Assembly: GCF_001598375.1 (NCBI RefSeq)
Contig: NZ_BCYV01000011.1
Location: 186,001 to 250,000, forward strand
Direction: 5' to 3'
DNA length: 64,000 nucleotides
Origin: Novosphingobium capsulatum NBRC 12533
GTDB lineage: Bacteria; Pseudomonadota; Alphaproteobacteria; Sphingomonadales; Sphingomonadaceae
The notes beneath the pieces were generated by a model that worked only from the letters and a program-made list of their open reading frames with translations, made no database searches and was not told the DNA's origin. This document shows, in pieces, positions 36,128 to 45,938 of the stretch; the first letter of the stretch is position 1, and the number at the start of each line of letters is the position of its first letter. The translations under genes were made by a program, and so were the position numbers.

Positions 36128-38023
36128 AACGCCGCGGTTTTCGCCTAGGCGGCGGTGCCAGGCCATCGCCGCCGTGCCCGCCAGCATGCGCAAGGTGCCC
36201 AGCCCCTGGGCATGGGCCATCGCGCCGCGGGTGCGGTTGATCAGGCCACCCAGATCGTGCAGCGCGGTTTCGGCCTCGATGCTGGCGAGGCCAGCGGCGC
36301 GGCGCACCGTTTCGATCTCGGCAAAGGGGCGGGCGGCGCTGACCGCGTCGAAATAGGCGCGGTTGGCGGCAATGCCTTCGGCGATGCGCCCGGGCAGGGA
36401 CGCGCCGAAATCGGGCCACAGCAGGAAGACCGCGAGCAGGGCCGCCAGGCTGCCGATGACGTTGTCGATCATCCGCGCCGCGGCAATGCCTTCGCCGGGA
36501 TGGAGCATGGCCGTGACAATCACGAACAGCATCGTCAGAAACACCACGAACACGGTGTAATTCACCGCGCGCAGGGCAATCGCCACGCCGGCCAGCAGCG
36601 TGGCGAGGCAGGCGAGTGGCACGGTTTCCGCCCCGCCGAGCAGCAGCAGGGCCGAGGCAAAGAGGCCGCCCAGCACGCTGCCCAAAATGCGTTCGAGGCA
36701 GCGCGCCCAGGTGACGCGCACCCCGCCTTGCAGGACGACAACGACTGCCATCGCCGCCCAATAGGGATAGCCCAGCCCAAAGGTGAGCGCGGCGGCATAG
36801 ACCGCCACCAGCCCCGCGGTCTGCCGCAGGGCCTGTTGCACGGCCGCGCGCGACAGGGGGCGGGCGCGCAGCACACCGCCCGCTGACGGCAGCGGTGCGG
36901 CGGGTGGGACGGGGGCGGCAAAGGCCTGGGCCATGGCCAGGGTGCAGCCGGCGCACAGGTCATCGCGCAGCCCTTGGGCGAGGGCGTGCAGGCGGCGCAG
37001 TGCCCAGGGCAGGGCGGCAGGTTCCGCGATGCCGGGCAGCATGGCGCGGTCGTGCATCCAGGCGAGCAGCGCGGTGCGGCAGGCCCGCGCCACGGCCAGC
37101 CGCTCGCGCGCCGAACCGACCTGCTCGATAAAGCCCTGGTCCAGTGCGATCAGCGCGCCAAACAGGGTTTCGGCCGTGGCCAGCGCCTGGTGATGGGGGG
37201 CAAGGCCGGTAGTCTGTACGGCATAGCGATCGAGCAGGCTGCGCAGCCGCTCTACCGCCAGGCGCACGGTGCGGCGATGCTCGGCATGTTCGCTGTGCCA
37301 GGCGCCATCGCGGTGCGGGCCTTCACCCAGGCTGACGAGGCTTTCGGCCATGTCGAGCAGGCGCACGATCACGGCATCACTGGCGCGCACCAGTGGGCGC
37401 AGCGCATCGATCGGCCAGAGCAGCGTGATCAGCAGATAGGCCCATGTCGCCCCGGCGAGAAAGGCCAAGGCCTGCGCGCCGGCGAGGTGCAGCCCCTGCG
37501 GAAAGCCCACGGCGACCACTGCCACCACGCCGAGCAGCGTGCCGAGCAACCCGCCATAGGCAATGCGCCCGCAGGCCAGCAGCACGGCAAACACCAGGAT
37601 CGGCCCCAATAGCAGCCCCGCCATGGGCCAGAGCGCGGCGAGCGCACTGCCGGCAAAGGCCATGGCCGTGCCCGCGCCCAGGAACGTGCCCAGCATGCGT
37701 CGCCGCACCGCATCGGGTGCGGGGGCATCGCACAAGCAGGTCCAGAATGCCGCGAAGACCGACCAGCCCAGCACGGATAGCCCGCTGGCCAGGGCCAGCG
37801 TCAGCGGCGCGCCTACCGCCAGCGCGGCGCGCAGCCCCTCGGCCAGGTCGAAATGCTCGGGGACAAGCCCGAAGGCGCGCAGTTCGAGCCGCCGCGCCAC
37901 CCAGCGCAACATGCTGTCGGGGCGGCGCCTCATGAGGGGCAGCGTGGCAAGCGGGGCTGGTGCGGGATCGGGCATGGCAGAGCCGCGCTCCTGCCCAGCG
38001 GCAGGGAGCGCAGCAATTGCCAT
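36125..38023 (-). CDS. FUSC-family inner membrane protein
   Basis: This 632-residue protein has two blocks of about six membrane helices (roughly residues 65-205 and 400-530) separated by a soluble region. That is the layout of the FUSC/YccS/AaeB family linked to aromatic acid efflux. The second block contains YPYWAAMAVVVVLQGGVRVTWARCLERILGS, shown here only by its WAAMAVVVVLQGG core and the ERILGSVLGGL motif that defines the family. Substrate is unknown. An internal ATG (37975) is an alternative start. It converges with ppc. Confidence 0.85.
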   Translation of the reverse strand: MAIAALPAAGQERGSAMPDPAPAPLATLPLMRRRPDSMLRWVARRLELRAFGLVPEHFDLAEGLRAALAVGAPLTLALASGLSVLGWSVFAAFWTCLCDAPAPDAVRRRMLGTFLGAGTAMAFAGSALAALWPMAGLLLGPILVFAVLLACGRIAYGGLLGTLLGVVAVVAVGFPQGLHLAGAQALAFLAGATWAYLLITLLWPIDALRPLVRASDAVIVRLLDMAESLVSLGEGPHRDGAWHSEHAEHRRTVRLAVERLRSLLDRYAVQTTGLAPHHQALATAETLFGALIALDQGFIEQVGSARERLAVARACRTALLAWMHDRAMLPGIAEPAALPWALRRLHALAQGLRDDLCAGCTLAMAQAFAAPVPPAAPLPSAGGVLRARPLSRAAVQQALRQTAGLVAVYAAALTFGLGYPYWAAMAVVVVLQGGVRVTWARCLERILGSVLGGLFASALLLLGGAETVPLACLATLLAGVAIALRAVNYTVFVVFLTMLFVIVTAMLHPGEGIAAARMIDNVIGSLAALLAVFLLWPDFGASLPGRIAEGIAANRAYFDAVSAARPFAEIETVRRAAGLASIEAETALHDLGGLINRTRGAMAHAQGLGTLRMLAGTAAMAWHRRLGENRGV

Positions 38024-38048
38024 TCTTGCATTCGCAGTTGCGCCGCGG

Positions 38049-39164
38049 TCATCGCACCAAGGTGCGGCCGTGCTTCACCGGCCGGGCCGGAGCGTGGAAC
38101 ACGGCGCCAGCCGAAAGGCGGCTGCCGCGCACGACCAGCAGGATGCGGTCGCCCGCTTCGATCCGCACATCTTCGCCGGGATGCTGGATCTGCTGGCCAC
38201 CGGCGCGATCGATCTGGACGATGAAATAGGCGCCGTTGCCGCGCCGCTCTGCCTCGCCCACGCTGGCGCCGGTCAGCGCGCCCTTGGCCGGGCAGGTCAC
38301 CACTTCCAGGTCCAGCCCGAAATCGTGCAGCTTGCGCTTTACATCGCCCATCGGGCTGTTTTCCCCCATCGCCGCACCGGTGGCGGGATAGAGGATCAAC
38401 TCGGTGATGCGCTCGGCCCCGATGTGGGTGGGCAGCACCACCTTGTCTGCGCCGGCGTGGAACAGCTTGCTTTCGGTGGACGGCGCCTCGCCTCGGGCGA
38501 TGATTTGCACGGCGGGGTTGAGATTGCGGGCCGAGAGCGTGATGAACACGTTGGCGGCGTCATCGGGCAAAACCGTGGCCAAGACCTTGGCGCGGGTGAT
38601 GCCCGCCTCCTTGAGCGTTTCTTCCAGCGTTGCCTCTCCCACCAGGGTCAGGAAGCCATGGCTGCGCGCTTCTTCGGCCTTGGCAGGCGAGCGTTCCAGC
38701 ACCAGGAACGGGTGTCCCGCCTCGGCCAGGGCCTTGGCCAGTTGCACGCCGATGCGGCCATAGCCGCAGATGATGGTGTGCCCGCTCAGACGTTCGATTT
38801 CGGTGTGCATGCGATCAAGCCCCAGAAGGCGGCGGAACTGGAACAGGGTGAAGACCTGGACGAGCGCGCCGGTCAGCACGATCATCCCGGTGCAGCCCAG
38901 CACGATCGTCATCGTCGTCCACAGCCGCAGGAACGTGCCATCGATCGGCCGCACTTCGCCATAGCCGACCGAAAAGATCGTCAGCAGCACCATGTAGGCG
39001 GCATCGCCCAGCGGCCAGCCGGCGCGGACATAGCCCATCGTCGACACCGCAAACAGCGCCACGACATAAAGCAGCGTGCCCGCCAGCAGCCGCAAAGGTG
39101 AACCCAGCACGCTGTTGGCGCCATGCGAGAATGCCGATTCGCTGCCCTGCCTGATGTCTGCCAT
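38049..39164 (-). CDS. TrkA-domain ion channel protein (potassium channel type)
   Basis: This protein of about 371 residues has two membrane helices flanking a pore with the filter-like IFSVGYGEVRP, matching the TVGYGD of potassium channels with two substitutions. A cytoplasmic RCK/TrkA-N domain follows (CGYGRIGVQLAKAL, an NAD-type Rossmann motif), then a TrkA-C domain. It should gate K+ or another monovalent cation in response to a bound ligand. I chose the ATG at 39164 because of a G-rich stretch upstream; an in-frame ATG at 39200 has no ribosome site. Confidence 0.9.
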   Translation of the reverse strand: MADIRQGSESAFSHGANSVLGSPLRLLAGTLLYVVALFAVSTMGYVRAGWPLGDAAYMVLLTIFSVGYGEVRPIDGTFLRLWTTMTIVLGCTGMIVLTGALVQVFTLFQFRRLLGLDRMHTEIERLSGHTIICGYGRIGVQLAKALAEAGHPFLVLERSPAKAEEARSHGFLTLVGEATLEETLKEAGITRAKVLATVLPDDAANVFITLSARNLNPAVQIIARGEAPSTESKLFHAGADKVVLPTHIGAERITELILYPATGAAMGENSPMGDVKRKLHDFGLDLEVVTCPAKGALTGASVGEAERRGNGAYFIVQIDRAGGQQIQHPGEDVRIEAGDRILLVVRGSRLSAGAVFHAPARPVKHGRTLVR

Positions 39165-39226
39165 TGCCCCCGTCCGGCCTGGAGTGTGGCGGGCGATCAT
39201 GGTGCTGTCCAGCGCGCGGGCGCCAC

Positions 39227-39814
39227 TCAGTGCGCACTGATGGCGTCTTCCACGCGGGCGAGGGCGGCAGCAAGCGGATCGGTTTCACCCAGCAGGCGGA
39301 ACGTGCCGTTGAGCGCGAAGAAGCAGTGACCGTGCACCGTTGCCAAGAGCGAGCGCGCCAAGGGCTGGGCCTCTGCCCGCCGGGCGGGGGGCAGGGCGGC
39401 GGCCACTTCGCGCACCACGACATCGGTGATCGCGGTGACGCGGGCGGTGTAATCGGGTGGCGGCACCTCGTTTTCCGGCAGGCGGAAATCGTAGAGCGCG
39501 GTCCAGGCGTGGCGATGGTGGCTGGCAAAATCGAAATAGGCGGCGATCGCCTGGGCCAGGCGGTTTTCGCTTTGCCCCGCCAGCCGATCTTCCAGGGCGG
39601 CGCGCCACAGGTCCAGCGTGTGGCCATTGATGGCCAGCATCAGCGCATCCAGGCTGCCCATGACGTTGTAGATCGTGCCGATCGAATAGCCGATGCGCTT
39701 GGCCACCTCGCGCGCGGAAAAGCGGGCAAAGCCCACTTCCGACAGCTGGCGATGCCCTTCGCGCACGATCATGGCGTGCAGTTCTTCGCGGGTGTGATCG
39801 GATCGGCGGCCCAT
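39227..39814 (-). CDS. TetR-family transcriptional regulator
   Basis: This 195-residue protein has an N-terminal helix-turn-helix (VGFARFSAREVAKRIGYS, then IGTIYNVMGSLDALM) typical of TetR repressors. A C-terminal ligand domain of the WHG type carries AWTALYDFRLPENE. The ATG at 39814 begins MGRRSDHT; a longer in-frame start at 39844 is possible. It is divergent from the acyltransferase/ligase gene and may control it through the AT-rich gap between them. Confidence 0.9.
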   Translation of the reverse strand: MGRRSDHTREELHAMIVREGHRQLSEVGFARFSAREVAKRIGYSIGTIYNVMGSLDALMLAINGHTLDLWRAALEDRLAGQSENRLAQAIAAYFDFASHHRHAWTALYDFRLPENEVPPPDYTARVTAITDVVVREVAAALPPARRAEAQPLARSLLATVHGHCFFALNGTFRLLGETDPLAAALARVEDAISAH

Positions 39815-39849
39815 GGCTATGGCTTTAGCGAAGAAAATGAACACCGTCT

Positions 39850-39877
39850 AATTCTTAAATTGAACGATGTATAATTT
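39850..39877. promoter_or_regulatory. AT-rich divergent promoter/operator region
   Basis: This is an AT-rich island in GC-rich DNA. It contains TATAAT at 39870-39875 and an inverted pair AAATT (39857-39861) and AATTT (39873-39877). It lies between the tetR gene and the acyltransferase gene. Confidence 0.35.
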
Positions 39878-39979
39878 CGTGGGAGGTAGTGGTGCATCGC
39901 CGGTGAGTCGCGGCGGGAACGGGTAACATTCGGCAATCCTTAAGCTGTTTTCCGCCAATCACGGGCAGGGGCAGCGCAG

Positions 39980-42900
39980 ATGGGGCAAAGGCGCATGGCG
40001 AAATCTGATATTGGGCTGTTGGGCACACGCCGGTTCGGGCCGATTTTCGTGGTGCAGTTCCTGGGCGCGTTCAACGACAACCTGTTGAAATTCGCGCTGC
40101 TGTTCCTGGCCAACTTCGGCCTCTACGCCGCCGCGCCCGACAAGGCCAAGATGCTGGCGGCGGTGGCCACCGGCCTGTTCATCCTGCCCTATTTCCTGTT
40201 TTCCGCGCTGGCCGGGCAACTGGCCGATGGCATGGACAAGGCGCGCCTGGTGCGCTGGATCAAGGGGGCGGAACTGGCGATCATGGCGGTGGCCATGGCC
40301 GGTTTCTGGCTGCTGTCGGTGCCACTGCTGCTGGCGGCGCTGTTCCTGATGGGGCTGCATTCCACGCTGTTTGGCCCGGTCAAGTATTCGATCCTGCCCC
40401 AGCATTTGCGCGCGGACGAGATCATGGGCGGCACCGGCCTGATCGAGGGCGGCACGTTCCTGGCCATTCTCGGCGGGCAATTGCTGGCCGGGGTGATGCC
40501 CTCGCATCTGGCGGGCGTGGCGCTGACCGCGCTGGCGCTGGTGGGCTTCCTGGCGAGCCTGGCCGTGCCGGCGGCGCCCGCAGGCCGCTCGGTCGAGCGG
40601 CTGGACTGGAACCTGTGGCGCGGCACCATGGCCATTCTGGACGATGCCCGCGCCATTCGCCCGGTGTGGGGCGCGATCCTGGGCACCAGCTGGTTCTTTG
40701 CCGCCGGCGCGGTGCTGGTTTCAGAATTTGCCCCGCTGGTGAGCGGTACGCTGGCCGCGCGGCAAGACGTTGCCACGCTGTTCCTGATCGTGTTCTCGCT
40801 GGCGATTGCGGCCGGTTCGGTTTGCGTCAACCTGCTGCTCAAGGGCGAAGTATCGGCGCGGTGGGTGCCGCTTTCCGCGCTGGGCCTGGCGGCCGGACTG
40901 ATCGACCTGTGGATTGCCGCCAGCGGCTTTTCGGTGGAAGTGGCCGGTGCCTCGATCGGGCAGTTCCTGGCGACCGACGGGGCCTGGCACATTCTGATTG
41001 ACCTGGGCGTGATCGCCTTTTCCGGCGGCATGTTCATCGTGCCGCTGTACGCCATCATCCAGGTGAAAAGCCCGGTGGAGCAGTGCTCGCGCCTGATCGC
41101 GGCCAACAACGTGGTCAATGCCGCGCTCACCGTGGCGGTGGTGCTGGTCGTGGCTGGCCTGCTGGCGCTGGGCGTGGACGTGCCCGATCTGATCGGCGTG
41201 CTGGGCTTTGCCACGCTCGCCGTGGCGCTGGCCAGCGTGTGGCTGCTGCCCGAAACGCTGTTCAAGGACGTGATCCGCCTGACGCTCAAGGTGCTCTATC
41301 GCGTAGAGGTGCAGGGCCTTGAACACATGCCGCGCGCGGGCGAGGGGGCGGTGGTGGTGGTCAACCACCTGTCGTTCCTGGATGGCGTGCTGCTCGGCGC
41401 GTTCCTGCCGGGCAAGCCAACCTTTGCCGTCCACACCGCGATCGCCAAGTCTTGGTGGATCCAGCCGTTCCTCAAGCTGTTCAAGGCCTTTCCGGTCGAT
41501 CCCACCAATCCCATGGCGGCCAAGGCGATGGTGCGCACGGTGCGCGATGGCGCGTGCCTGGTGATCTTTCCCGAAGGCCGCATCACGGTGACCGGCGCCT
41601 TGATGAAAGTGTTCGACGGACCCGGCATGGTGGCCGACAAGGCCAATGCGCCGATCATCCCGGTGCGCCTGGATGGCCCGCAGTTCTCGCCGTTTTCCTA
41701 TCTCAAGAGCAAGGTAAAGCTGCGCTGGTTTCCCAAGGTTTCGCTTACCGTGCTGCCGCCGCGCCGCTTTGCCATCGACGGCGAGATGACGGCGCGCGCC
41801 CGCCGGGCCGAGGCAGGCCGTCGCCTCTATGACGAGATGAGCGGCATGATCTTTGCCACGTCTGACACGCAGACCACGCTGTTTGCTGCGCTCGCCGATG
41901 CGCGCAGCCTGCATGGCGGCAAAACCCGCGTGCTCGAAGACATCAAGCGTGTGGCGCTGAGCTATGACAAGCTGCTGGTTGCCGCTGGCCTGCTGGGCAA
42001 GCGTTTGGAACAGGGCACCACCGTGGGCGAGGCGGTTGGCCTGCTGATGCCCAACGTCAACGGCGCAATGGCCGCGTTCTTTGCCCTGCAGGCGATCGGC
42101 CGCGTGCCGGCAATGCTCAATTTCACCGTGGGCGCGGCGGCCATGCGCTCGGCCTGCGCCACGGCAGCGGTGCGTACGGTGGTGACAGCGCGCGCGTTTG
42201 TTGCCCAGGCCAAGCTGGAAGAGGTGATTGCCGCGCTGGAAAGCGATGGCGTGACCGTGCGCTATCTCGAGGATATCGGCGCCACCATCGGCGCGGGCGA
42301 AAAGCTCTGGGCGCTGTTGCGCGTTGGCCGGCTGGCGCGCGTCCATGCGCGGCGGCGGATCGATGCCGATGCGGCGGCGGTGATCCTGTTCACCAGCGGG
42401 TCGGAAGGGCTGCCCAAGGGCGTGGTGCTGTCGCACCGCAACCTGCTGGCCAACTGCGCCCAGCTTTCCGCGCGGATCGATTTCAACAGTGCCGATGTGG
42501 TGCTCAACGCGCTGCCGGTGTTCCACTCGTTTGGCCTGACCGGCGGCACGCTGCTGCCGCTGCTCAATGGCATTCGCGTGGTGATGTATCCCAGCCCGCT
42601 GCACTATCGCATCGTGCCGGCGCTCGCCTATGACGCCAATGCCACGATCATGTTCGGCACCGACACGTTTCTGTCCGGCTATGCCCGCATGGCCCACACC
42701 TATGATTTCTATGCGCTGCGTTATGTCTTTGCCGGGGCGGAAAAGGTAAAGGATGAAACCCGCCGCACTTGGGCTGACAAGTTCGGCCTGCGCATCCTGG
42801 AAGGCTATGGCGCCACCGAGTGTGCGCCGGTGATCGCGGTCAACACGCCGATGCACTTCCGCGCTGGCACCGTGGGCCGCCTGCTGCCCGGGATCGAGAC

Positions 42901-43429
42901 GCGACTGGAGCCGGTGCCCGGCATTGCCGAAGGTGCGCGCCTTTATGTGCGCGGGCCCAATGTCATGGCTGGTTATTTCCTGCCCGCGCAGCCGGCTGCG
43001 CTGCAACCCCCGGCAGACGGTTGGCACGATACCGGCGATATCGTCACTATCGATGCCGAAGGATTCGTCACCATTCGCGGCCGGGCCAAGCGCTTCGCCA
43101 AGATAGGCGGCGAGATGGTGTCCTTGCCGGCGGTAGAGGCGCTGGCGGGTGGGCTGTGGCCGCAGGGCGCCCATGCCGTGGTCACTCGCCCCGATGCCCG
43201 CAAGGGAGAGCAACTGGTGCTGTTCACCACCCAGGCCGATGCAACCCTGCGCGCCTTGCAGCAGTGGGGGCGGCAACAAGGCGCGGCAGAGCTGGCCATT
43301 CCGTGCGAAATCCGCGTGCTCGACGCCCTGCCGGTGCTGGGAACGGGCAAGGTGGCTTACGTAACGCTGGGCGAATGGGCCGTGCAGGGGGCCGCGGTCG
43401 CGCTGGCAGGCGAAGAGGAGAGCGCCTGA
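39980..43429 (+). CDS. MFS / acyltransferase / acyl-ACP ligase fusion (LplT-Aas type)
   Basis: This 1149-residue protein combines three activities for lysophospholipid salvage. The N-terminal part (about 1-420) is an LplT-like transporter starting FGPIFVVQFLGAFNDNLLKFA. A PlsC acyltransferase domain follows, with NHLSFLD near residue 461 and FPEGRITVTG near 530. The C-terminal half is an AMP-forming acyl ligase with ILFTSGSEGLPKGVVLSHRN near 800, EGYGATECAP, and DTGDIVTIDAEGF. The whole is the LplT-Aas system of E. coli in one chain. ATG 39995 is an alternative start. A divergent TetR gene may regulate it. Confidence 0.93.
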   Translation: MGQRRMAKSDIGLLGTRRFGPIFVVQFLGAFNDNLLKFALLFLANFGLYAAAPDKAKMLAAVATGLFILPYFLFSALAGQLADGMDKARLVRWIKGAELAIMAVAMAGFWLLSVPLLLAALFLMGLHSTLFGPVKYSILPQHLRADEIMGGTGLIEGGTFLAILGGQLLAGVMPSHLAGVALTALALVGFLASLAVPAAPAGRSVERLDWNLWRGTMAILDDARAIRPVWGAILGTSWFFAAGAVLVSEFAPLVSGTLAARQDVATLFLIVFSLAIAAGSVCVNLLLKGEVSARWVPLSALGLAAGLIDLWIAASGFSVEVAGASIGQFLATDGAWHILIDLGVIAFSGGMFIVPLYAIIQVKSPVEQCSRLIAANNVVNAALTVAVVLVVAGLLALGVDVPDLIGVLGFATLAVALASVWLLPETLFKDVIRLTLKVLYRVEVQGLEHMPRAGEGAVVVVNHLSFLDGVLLGAFLPGKPTFAVHTAIAKSWWIQPFLKLFKAFPVDPTNPMAAKAMVRTVRDGACLVIFPEGRITVTGALMKVFDGPGMVADKANAPIIPVRLDGPQFSPFSYLKSKVKLRWFPKVSLTVLPPRRFAIDGEMTARARRAEAGRRLYDEMSGMIFATSDTQTTLFAALADARSLHGGKTRVLEDIKRVALSYDKLLVAAGLLGKRLEQGTTVGEAVGLLMPNVNGAMAAFFALQAIGRVPAMLNFTVGAAAMRSACATAAVRTVVTARAFVAQAKLEEVIAALESDGVTVRYLEDIGATIGAGEKLWALLRVGRLARVHARRRIDADAAAVILFTSGSEGLPKGVVLSHRNLLANCAQLSARIDFNSADVVLNALPVFHSFGLTGGTLLPLLNGIRVVMYPSPLHYRIVPALAYDANATIMFGTDTFLSGYARMAHTYDFYALRYVFAGAEKVKDETRRTWADKFGLRILEGYGATECAPVIAVNTPMHFRAGTVGRLLPGIETRLEPVPGIAEGARLYVRGPNVMAGYFLPAQPAALQPPADGWHDTGDIVTIDAEGFVTIRGRAKRFAKIGGEMVSLPAVEALAGGLWPQGAHAVVTRPDARKGEQLVLFTTQADATLRALQQWGRQQGAAELAIPCEIRVLDALPVLGTGKVAYVTLGEWAVQGAAVALAGEEESA

Positions 43430-43455
43430 GCCGCAGCGGGCATACATCGCGCAGT

Positions 43456-43494
43456 CAGGATAATTTGGGCACAGATCGCTCGCCATTTATCCTG
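43456..43494. promoter_or_regulatory. Inverted repeat before yceI
   Basis: CAGGATAA at 43456-43463 is repeated in inverse as TTATCCTG at 43487-43494, ending 19 bases before the yceI start. It could be an operator or a leader hairpin. Confidence 0.35.
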
Positions 43495-43513
43495 CGCCCG
43501 GAGATCCTGTGCC

Positions 43514-44161
43514 GTGAAGAGCCCCGATCGTGTTGCCATTGCCCTGGCGTTGTTCAGTTCCGCCGTGGTTCTGCCGGGCACCTTTGCGCTGGCCCAAGCA
43601 CCTGCCGCCGCCGTGGCTGCCCCGGCCTTGCCGGCCATGCTGCAAAGCCTGCCAGCCGGGCGCTATGTCGTCGACCCGGCGCAGACGGTGGCGCGGTTCA
43701 AAGTGCGCTATCTGGGCGTCAACCACGTGGAGGGCACCGTGCCCGGCGCCAGTGGCACGATCATGCTCGACCCGGCCAATCTCGCGACCATGGCGCTCGA
43801 CGTGGTGATGCCGGCCACGGCCATCGCCACGCAAGACGGCATGTTCGACGATGAGCTCAAGGGCCCCGGCCTGTTCGACGTGGCGCACTATCCCACGATC
43901 CGCTTTCTGGGCCGCAGGCTGGTGCCGACCGGACCGAACGCCGCGCGGATCGAAGGAGAAGTGACGATGCACGGCGTCACCCGCCCCTTGCTGCTCGATG
44001 CGACCTTTGCCGATCCGGCAGGTGCCGCGCCTGGTGCGGGCCTCGCGGTCAATGCCTCGGGCGTGGTGCACCGCTCCGAATTCGGGATGACCAAATTTGC
44101 CCCGTTCGTGAGTGACGACGTGCGCATCACGATCACCGCCGTGCTCAACCGCGCCGGCTAG
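43514..44161 (+). CDS. YceI-family periplasmic protein
   Basis: This 215-residue protein has a signal peptide (IALALFSSAVVLPGTFALA) and a lipocalin-like YceI domain that binds isoprenoid-type lipids in related proteins. Conserved features include GRYVVDPAQTVARFKVRYLGVNHVEG, given here by its VDPAQTVARFKVRYLG core, then DVAHYPTIRF, EGEVTMHGVTRPL and HRSEFGM. The start is a GTG with GGAGA about 10 bases upstream. The ligand and role are unknown. Confidence 0.9.
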   Translation: MKSPDRVAIALALFSSAVVLPGTFALAQAPAAAVAAPALPAMLQSLPAGRYVVDPAQTVARFKVRYLGVNHVEGTVPGASGTIMLDPANLATMALDVVMPATAIATQDGMFDDELKGPGLFDVAHYPTIRFLGRRLVPTGPNAARIEGEVTMHGVTRPLLLDATFADPAGAAPGAGLAVNASGVVHRSEFGMTKFAPFVSDDVRITITAVLNRAG

Positions 44162-44219
44162 ACCCTGCTAGCCCTGCGCGCAGCGCCGGTGGGCGGCTGC
44201 GGCAGGGCAAGTAAGGGGG

Positions 44220-45938
44220 TCAACCCGGGTGGCCGCCCTCGTGGTGGGCGTGGGCGGCCATGGCGCGTTCCTGTTCGGCCTGATGCTGCGCTGCCATTTG
44301 CGCCTGGTGCTGGGCCTGTGCCTGGGCACGCTGTGCCTGCATCTGCTGGGCCCGGGCCATGGCTTCCTCGCGATGCTGCGCCGCTTGCGCCTGCGCCTGT
44401 TCGCGCGCCTGGGCTTGGGCCTGGCGTTGCTGGGCCATTTCCTGCGCGCGCTGCTGCTGCATCTGCCGCTGCTGCGCTTGCTGTGCCATGGCGCGTTGTT
44501 GGGCCTGGGCGTGCTCAGCCTGCATTGCCTGCGCGCGCTGGGCTTGCTCTTGCGCCCGTTGCGCCTGGGCTTGGGCACGCTGGGCCTGCGCCGCAGCCTG
44601 ATGCTGCGCGGCCATCTGCTGTTCCTGCGCGCGGCGGGCCTGCTGCTGTTGCATCATCTGCGCGCGCTGGTTTGCCGCGCGGGCGGCTGCTTGTTGCTGG
44701 GCCTGCTGCTGGGCCATGCGCTGCATCTGTGCGTGCTGCATCGCTGCCTGCTGCATCGAGGCATGTTGCATGGCCGCTTGCTGCGCGCGCTGTTGCGCCA
44801 TCTGCATCTGGGCGCGCTGCATGGCGGCCTGCTGCGACTGCTGTTGCGCACGTTGCTGTGCAAAGAACTGCTGCTGCTGGCGCTGCTGCATGAACTGCTG
44901 TTGCTGTTGCTGCATCGCTGCCTGCTGGCGCGCGCGCTGGAACGCGGCCTGCTGGGCCATGGCCTGTTGCTGCTGGGCAAAGGCCGCCTGCTGGCGCTGC
45001 TGCTCTTGCCGCTGGCGATCGTTGCCGAACCAGTTGGAGAACCAGCCATACGGCCGCTGCTGCGGCGGGGGCGGGGGTGGGCTATAGACCACCGGGCGCG
45101 GCGGGGGAGACATGAAGCCCACCTGCTGCCACGCGGCAAACTGTTGCGCTTCCATCGCGCGGCGCTGGGCTTCCTGCTGCCACTGCGCGCGCTCCTGCGC
45201 CTCGTGTTCCTGGTGATAGGCCTGCCATTCGGCCTGCTGCGCCATGTCTTGCGACCACTGCGCCTGCTGCGCCGCGATTTCGGCGCGGCGGGCCGCCCAG
45301 TTGGCGGCAATCACGCCGCGATGCTCGCGCTCTTGCGACAGCTGCGCCAGATAGGCCGCGCGATCATAATAGCGCGAGGCATAATCGACGCGGGTTTCAT
45401 AGTCGTCTGGCGGCAGCAGATCGCCGCGATCGTCATAGACCGCGACCAGCTGCGGCCCCGAATAGGCATAGCTGTATTGCGGATCGCGCACGAGATAGGG
45501 CGTGTCGGAATCCGCCTGATAGTAATAATAGCGGTAGCCGCCATCGACCGGCTCGGCATAGCGGCGATCGCCCAGGCTGGTTTGCCACACCCAGGGATTC
45601 ACCCCGCCATCGTCATAGGAATAATCGGGCGGGGCATCGCCGATCGCGCGGGTCACTCCTTCGGCGCGATCGAGGTAGGCATAGGCATCGCGCTGGTTGG
45701 CGACGCGCGCCACGCGCACCCGGTTCTGGATCGGCAGGGCCTGCACCGCTGGGGCCGGCGCCACGGCCGTGGCCGCGCCGGCTTGCAGCGGCACGGCTGC
45801 GGGCAGCGCGGGCAGGCCATTGCTCGCCTGGGCCGAGGGATCAGCGTCGGGCGTGGAGGCGGAATGGTTGCAGGCAGCAACGCCCAGGGCCAACGCGCTG
45901 GCCGCGGCGATGCTCATCGTCTTGCGAAAAGTCAGCAT
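44220..45938 (-). CDS. Glutamine/alanine-rich lipoprotein
   Basis: This 572-residue exported protein has a lipobox (LALGVAAC, Cys23), so it should be lipid-anchored. An N-terminal region of about 200 residues is rich in Tyr and Asp (YRYYYYQADSDTPYL, DDYETRVDYASRYYDRAAY) and looks folded. A proline run (SPPPPPPQQRPYGWF) follows near residue 310. The last 250 residues are almost only Gln, Ala, Met and Arg in MQQ/AQQ/QRAQ-type repeats, predicted helical or disordered. I do not recognise a family. The repeat codons leave a long open frame on the other strand, which I regard as a shadow. Confidence 0.78.
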   Translation of the reverse strand: MLTFRKTMSIAAASALALGVAACNHSASTPDADPSAQASNGLPALPAAVPLQAGAATAVAPAPAVQALPIQNRVRVARVANQRDAYAYLDRAEGVTRAIGDAPPDYSYDDGGVNPWVWQTSLGDRRYAEPVDGGYRYYYYQADSDTPYLVRDPQYSYAYSGPQLVAVYDDRGDLLPPDDYETRVDYASRYYDRAAYLAQLSQEREHRGVIAANWAARRAEIAAQQAQWSQDMAQQAEWQAYHQEHEAQERAQWQQEAQRRAMEAQQFAAWQQVGFMSPPPRPVVYSPPPPPPQQRPYGWFSNWFGNDRQRQEQQRQQAAFAQQQQAMAQQAAFQRARQQAAMQQQQQQFMQQRQQQQFFAQQRAQQQSQQAAMQRAQMQMAQQRAQQAAMQHASMQQAAMQHAQMQRMAQQQAQQQAAARAANQRAQMMQQQQARRAQEQQMAAQHQAAAQAQRAQAQAQRAQEQAQRAQAMQAEHAQAQQRAMAQQAQQRQMQQQRAQEMAQQRQAQAQAREQAQAQAAQHREEAMARAQQMQAQRAQAQAQHQAQMAAQHQAEQERAMAAHAHHEGGHPG

